A stretch of DNA of 64,000 nt from Candidatus Latescibacterota bacterium (lineage in GTDB: Bacteria > Latescibacterota > UBA2968 > UBA8231). This document shows positions 60,848-64,000 of the stretch, one piece after another. Numbering within the stretch: the stretch's first letter is position 1; each line of letters begins with the position of its first letter. Made by a program: the position numbers and the translations under genes. The stretch is from assembly GCA_022827835.1 (NCBI GenBank), contig JAJEIO010000023.1, positions 1 through 64,000 on the forward strand, read 5' to 3'. Under the pieces are notes generated by a model that ran no database searches, was not told the DNA's origin, and saw nothing but the letters and a program-made list of their open reading frames with translations.

Positions 60848-61254
60848 GTCCGGCCTTCCCGACTCCGGAAGAAGGATGACTTAAACTGCTCGGGACAATG
60901 GGGCTGGAGCACGACGATTTCGCACTGGGGAAAGGCTTCGGCTAAGCCCGCTGGCCTCCGTTGGTCGTAGCCGAGGGCAATAATGTCGGGCGCGATTTCG
61001 CAGACGATGCGCAAAAAGTTGCACCCTTCGTGGCCGAGACGGACTTCGGTGACTTCGGGCAGCTTCGCCAGCGCAGCTTTGCGCTCCTCTTGGGATTGGT
61101 CGGGATAGTGCCCCTTGATGCGTCGGACGTTCTCATCGCGGGCGACCACGACGAACAGTTCGTCGCCCAGCGCAGCCGCCTGCGCGATGAAGGAGCGGTG
61201 GCCTGGGTGCAGATAATCAAAAGTGCCGCAGCACAGTACGCGAGTTTTACTCAT
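60844..61254 (-). CDS. Cytidylyltransferase-fold protein, archaeal FAD synthase (RibL)-like
   Basis: 136 residues. VLCCGTFDYLHPGHRSFIAQAAALGDELFVVVARDENVRRIKGHYP closely follows archaeal RibL: HxGH at HPGH 16-19, GDEL, and VARDE-x(5)-KG. RKAALAKLPEV and APDIIALGYDQRR match the PD-I-I-x-L-G-x-D-Q region. RibL makes FAD from FMN. TagD/HldE-type nucleotidyltransferases are an alternative, but the VVARDE...IKG signature favours RibL. This would supply the FAD synthase missing from the RibF-like protein at 40686. Confidence 0.75.
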   Translation of the reverse strand: MSKTRVLCCGTFDYLHPGHRSFIAQAAALGDELFVVVARDENVRRIKGHYPDQSQEERKAALAKLPEVTEVRLGHEGCNFLRIVCEIAPDIIALGYDQRRPAGLAEAFPQCEIVVLQPHCPEQFKSSFFRSREGRT

Positions 61255-61756
61255 CGGCGCGCTGATCTATCCAATACTCGACACCGCGATCCTTGGCAAA
61301 AATGCGGCCAAAGCGATCAGCGTCGGCGCGGTTGGCGAAATAGCCGATCCGCACCCGCACGCCAGCATCGCTCTGTACGCTATAGGCCGGATAGCCCGCG
61401 TCCTTCAATTCGCGCACCTTCTGATCGGCTCGTTTCTCGTCCTGAAAGACGCCGACTTGAACGGTGAATTGGCCGTCGGGATCAAAAAATACGGGGCTAG
61501 CATCGATGGTATCCTCGGCATCGCTGGCATCGCTGGCATCGCTGGCATCACTGGCATCGCTGGCATCACTGGCATCACTGGTAGCGCTGGTATCGGCTGG
61601 AGTGGACATAGAGTCAGTCGGCGTTAAGATGACTATTTCGCTACGGCCAGCGGGTTCGGATTCGGGAGCCGGTTCGTCTTCGCGGACATCGCTGTCGGCA
61701 CATCCCCCGATCCAGAGGACTGTCCAAGCGAACATCCATAGCCGATTGGGATTCAC
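61247..61756 (-). CDS. SPOR-domain lipoprotein with DAS-repeat linker
   Basis: 169 residues from a GTG just downstream of hemL. The signal NPNRLWMFAWTVLWIGGC ends in a lipobox-like I-G-G-C. An acidic linker contains about six Asp-Ala-Ser repeats coded by a 9-bp tandem repeat. The C-terminal SPOR domain (FTVQVGVFQDEKRADQKVRELKDAGYPAYSVQ, VRVRIGYFANRADADRFGRIF) binds denuded peptidoglycan glycans at division sites. An internal ATG (61735) is an alternative start but gives a poorer signal peptide. Confidence 0.8.
   Translation of the reverse strand: MNPNRLWMFAWTVLWIGGCADSDVREDEPAPESEPAGRSEIVILTPTDSMSTPADTSATSDASDASDASDASDASDASDAEDTIDASPVFFDPDGQFTVQVGVFQDEKRADQKVRELKDAGYPAYSVQSDAGVRVRIGYFANRADADRFGRIFAKDRGVEYWIDQRADE
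61517..61588. repeat. 9-bp tandem repeat in the SPOR lipoprotein gene
   Basis: Seven near-identical copies of GGCATC(G/A)CT plus one degenerate copy. On the coding strand this gives Asp-Ala-Ser units. The unit is a multiple of three, so slippage changes linker length without frameshift. Confidence 0.9.
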
Positions 61757-61761
61757 TGCGC

Positions 61762-63051
61762 TCAATGTATAGCCTTGAGCGCTGCAAAGTGAATGCGGAG
61801 CGTTTCTTCGATATCCCCTTCCCCATGGACGAGCGAGGGGAACATGCATTCGTATTGGGAGGGAGCCAGATAGAGGCCCCGCTCTAAGCAAGCCCAGAAA
61901 TAGCGCTTAAAGCGCGCCAGATCAACCGTTTCGACGCTGGCAAAATCCACCACCGGTTGCGACGTAAAAAACATGCAGAGCATAGCACCGACCCGGTTTA
62001 GCGCGTAGTCCAAGCCCAGCTTCCGCAGGTTGTCAGCCATGCCATCTGCCAAATCGGCGCAGCGGCTCTCCAGCGTTTCATAAACTCCGGGTTCGGACAG
62101 CATGGTCAGTTGTTCCAAACCTGCGGCCATGGCGAGCGGGTTGCCCGATAAGGTGCCGGCCTGCGAGACCTTTATGCCCAGCGGAGATACGTTTTCCATG
62201 ATCTCCCGCTTGCCGCCGTATGCAGCAGCTGGCAAGCCGCCCCCGGCGATCTTGCCCAAGCACGTCAGGTCAGGCATCACCCCATAGCGCTCTTGCGCCC
62301 CACCCAAGCCGACGCGGAACCCGGTAATGACCTCGTCAAAAATGAGGACGATCCCCTCTTCGTCGGCTATTTGGCGCAGCGCGGGGAGAAAACCCTCGCG
62401 CGGAGGCACGGTTCCCATATTGCCGGCCACTGGCTCGACGATGATGGCGGCGATCTGGCCGCTATTTTCCCTCGCAGCCGCGCGCACGGCAGCCGCGTCG
62501 TTATACGGCAGTGTCAAGGTCGAATCCACCACGCTTTGCGGCACGCCTGGGCTGGTGGGAACCCCCAAGGTCAATGCCGAAGACCCAGCCTCGCTCAAGA
62601 AGCTGTCCCCATGCCCGTGCCAGCAGCCCTCGAATTTGGCGATTTTGTCTCTGCCGGTATGGCCGCGGGCCAAGCGCACCGCCGCCATCGTCGCCTCGGT
62701 CCCCGAACTGACCATCCGCACCATTTCGATGGAGGGCACCATCTCCACAATGCGCTCGGCCAGCGCGATTTCCAGTTCGGTCGGGGCACCAAAACTAGTC
62801 CCCTTTGCACAGGCTTCCTGCACGGCTTTTACGACGCGAGGATGGGCATGGCCGAAAATGAGTGGCCCCCAAGAGCACACGTAGTCAATGTATTCGCGGC
62901 CATCGATATCAAAAATCCGCGAACCAGCCCCCCGGTCTATAAATCGAGGGCCACCACCCACCGCGCCAAAAGCCCGCGCCGGACTGTTCACGCCTCCAGG
63001 GATGACCTGCTGTGCTTGGGTAAAGGCTGCTGCGGATCTAGGTGCCGACAT
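61762..63051 (-). CDS. hemL: Glutamate-1-semialdehyde 2,1-aminomutase
   Basis: Forms 5-aminolevulinate in the C5 pathway of tetrapyrrole synthesis. 429 residues. Start PGGVNSPARAFGAVGG is diagnostic. SSGTEATMAAVRLARGHTGRDKIAKFEGCWHGHGD near 113-150, FDEVITGFRVGLGGAQ and the PLP lysine in LTCLGKIAGGGLP near 262 complete the active site. It indicates tRNA-Glu-dependent haem synthesis. The 118-bp gap before the next gene holds nothing recognisable. Confidence 0.96.
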   Translation of the reverse strand: MSAPRSAAAFTQAQQVIPGGVNSPARAFGAVGGGPRFIDRGAGSRIFDIDGREYIDYVCSWGPLIFGHAHPRVVKAVQEACAKGTSFGAPTELEIALAERIVEMVPSIEMVRMVSSGTEATMAAVRLARGHTGRDKIAKFEGCWHGHGDSFLSEAGSSALTLGVPTSPGVPQSVVDSTLTLPYNDAAAVRAAARENSGQIAAIIVEPVAGNMGTVPPREGFLPALRQIADEEGIVLIFDEVITGFRVGLGGAQERYGVMPDLTCLGKIAGGGLPAAAYGGKREIMENVSPLGIKVSQAGTLSGNPLAMAAGLEQLTMLSEPGVYETLESRCADLADGMADNLRKLGLDYALNRVGAMLCMFFTSQPVVDFASVETVDLARFKRYFWACLERGLYLAPSQYECMFPSLVHGEGDIEETLRIHFAALKAIH

Positions 63052-63169
63052 GAGTCCATCTCAGAAGCTGTTGACTTGAAAGAAGCGCATTCAATCCAAT
63101 GAATATCTGACCAACTCGACCGATGCGCAATAATGGCAAATCCCTACCCCGTTCTCTAGCGGATCAGGG

Positions 63170-64000
63170 CTAGCTCCATTGCTCCAATTGTAAGAGTCCA
63201 GCATCTTCCTCTGCCAAACGCTCCAGAACGACCAGCCAATACGCCCGCCCACGCTCATACATCTCCAAGTCGGCCAAGACTTCTAGCGGATAGTCTTCAG
63301 CCTCCAAAAGGGCGATGAAGAGATCAAAATCAGCCACTTGAACCACGGCGATTCCACCGGCGCGCAACACCCGCGCCAATTCGGCCAACTCAGCGGCAGG
63401 GTTTTCTCCGGCCAAGCTGAACGCGTAATCGAGGTGCTCGCCCACAAAAGGCAGATGATCCAGCGCGGCGATTAGGTCCGCTGGGATACTTACTAGCAAG
63501 CGCGGCGCAAACGCCTCTTGCAATACGGCCAATTCGCGCGAGTCGCGGCGCGCCCATAGGACGCATGCCCCCGGCTGTATAGCCACCAAGCGGGCCAAGC
63601 AATACGCCATGGCCGCATTCGGCCCTATGCCTTCCCCTAGCCGCAACCCCAACAGGGCACGCCGTCCGGTCAGTTGCAAGTGAAGGCGCAGCAGGTGCGG
63701 CCCTTTGCCTAAGCGCAATCCGTGCCTGTCGCGCAAAACTGCCGTCACGGACTCAATCAGTTTGGCCGCACTGAATCGGTACCGGCCCCGCAGCGTCGCG
63801 CTCAGGGCAAAAGCGTGGGTGTCAACTTCAGCGGACTGGACCCGAGCGAGGCTTTTGGCAGGAGTCAGATCGCAGCGAGCGATGCGTTTGCAGATGTATT
63901 CAAGACCCGGTCGCCCCACCGTAACGCCGTGCATCTGACTAATTAAACCGGCGCACTGCATGGCCGAGCGCAACTGTAGCAGCCGTCCCGGGCTGCGCTT
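63170..64000 (-). CDS. THUMP/methyltransferase-like protein, 5' end outside the window
   Basis: The frame is open to the window edge, so the true start lies beyond it; at least 276 residues are present. LARVQSAEVDTHAFALSATLRGRYRFSAAKLIESVTAVLRDRHG resembles a THUMP RNA-binding domain. GLRLGEGIGPNAAMAYCLARLVAIQPGACVLW occupies the place of the TrmN/RlmL-type methyltransferase core. However, the usual D-P-x-x-G-S-G and (D/N)-P-P-Y motifs are not found (LWARRDSREL, YAFSLAGENP). It could be a degenerate or non-catalytic relative. Confidence 0.6.
   Translation of the reverse strand, partial: KRSPGRLLQLRSAMQCAGLISQMHGVTVGRPGLEYICKRIARCDLTPAKSLARVQSAEVDTHAFALSATLRGRYRFSAAKLIESVTAVLRDRHGLRLGKGPHLLRLHLQLTGRRALLGLRLGEGIGPNAAMAYCLARLVAIQPGACVLWARRDSRELAVLQEAFAPRLLVSIPADLIAALDHLPFVGEHLDYAFSLAGENPAAELAELARVLRAGGIAVVQVADFDLFIALLEAEDYPLEVLADLEMYERGRAYWLVVLERLAEEDAGLLQLEQWS

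Noticed and set aside
61517..61588. CRISPR-like array
   Set aside because: The units are 9 bp with no spacers and lie in a reading frame; this is a coding minisatellite.

Overview
The window is a gene-dense bacterial chromosome segment with almost no intergenic DNA; no gene-free stretch exceeds about 200 bp. It suggests a Gram-negative (diderm) bacterium of the wider FCB group. Evidence: PorV/PorQ-like outer-membrane barrels ending in Phe, lipoproteins with lipoboxes, a 30-residue Arg/Lys-rich AURKAIP1/COX24-type ribosomal peptide typical of Bacteroidetes-like genomes, a bacterial-microcompartment shell gene, and a TRAP-T (TatT) transporter. A candidate phylum such as Latescibacterota is a reasonable guess but is not proven by the sequence.

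Layout. 1-1137: two tandem PorV-like barrels, each with its own terminator. 1170-4796 (minus): SLC13-type transporter, purB, pyrH. 4896-7489: an McrBC type IV restriction pair. 7523-12780 (minus): hypothetical protein, lipoprotein aminopeptidase, TatT, then DctP, DctQ and DctM of a TRAP transporter. 12979-14767: mreB, mreC. 14875-15633: HU with a nested ribosomal mini-gene, three tRNAs, a long hairpin. 15652-18677: ychF, then a coupled trio of BMC shell protein, flippase-like membrane protein and class II aldolase. 18701-22913: TPR-PpiC protein, hypothetical protein, threonine synthase, cystathionine gamma-synthase-type enzyme. 22918-23600 (minus): a PIN/RHH toxin-antitoxin pair. 23728-33876: a long co-directional run: PRPP synthase, DUF5989, apt, TPR, a second PRPP synthase homologue, phosphoesterase, rsgA, hprK, Gfo/Idh-like, FtsH_ext-like, mutL, Xer-type recombinase. 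33946-46874 (minus): leuS, asnS and the translation cluster rimP-nusA-infB-DUF503-rbfA-truB-ribK-rpsO-pnp. 46991-55777 (minus): valS, NFACT, miaA, tRNA-Gly, DUF512, der, merR. 55916-60299: murQ, aldo/keto reductase, D-threonine-aldolase-like enzyme, HU, sulfatase-like hydrolase. 60296-64000 (minus): a THUMP/methyltransferase-like protein cut by the window edge, hemL, SPOR lipoprotein, RibL-like nucleotidyltransferase, GNAT.

Most of this is housekeeping: ribosome maturation and translation (rimP, nusA, infB, rbfA, truB, rpsO, rsgA, der, ychF, three aminoacyl-tRNA synthetases, miaA, NFACT), nucleotide synthesis and salvage (pyrH, purB, PRPP synthase, apt), cell shape (mreBC) and envelope maintenance. 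Accessory parts are McrBC, the TRAP-T locus, the BMC/aldolase trio, the toxin-antitoxin pair and the MurQ-AKR-aldolase cluster.

The most unusual signal is a family of 28-bp sites with the 11-6-11 architecture of Xer/dif recombination sites. They sit directly after stop codons at 7479, 24842, 30401, 33896, 36850 and, more weakly, 51322. One is 20 bp from the end of a tyrosine recombinase gene, and two flank leuS as direct repeats. Other notable points are a probable AUU start for rimP behind a terminator-like leader hairpin, riboflavin kinase split from FAD synthase with an archaeal-RibL-like protein encoded 20 kb away, a second PRPP synthase copy lacking catalytic-loop residues, and a MutL lacking its endonuclease motifs.
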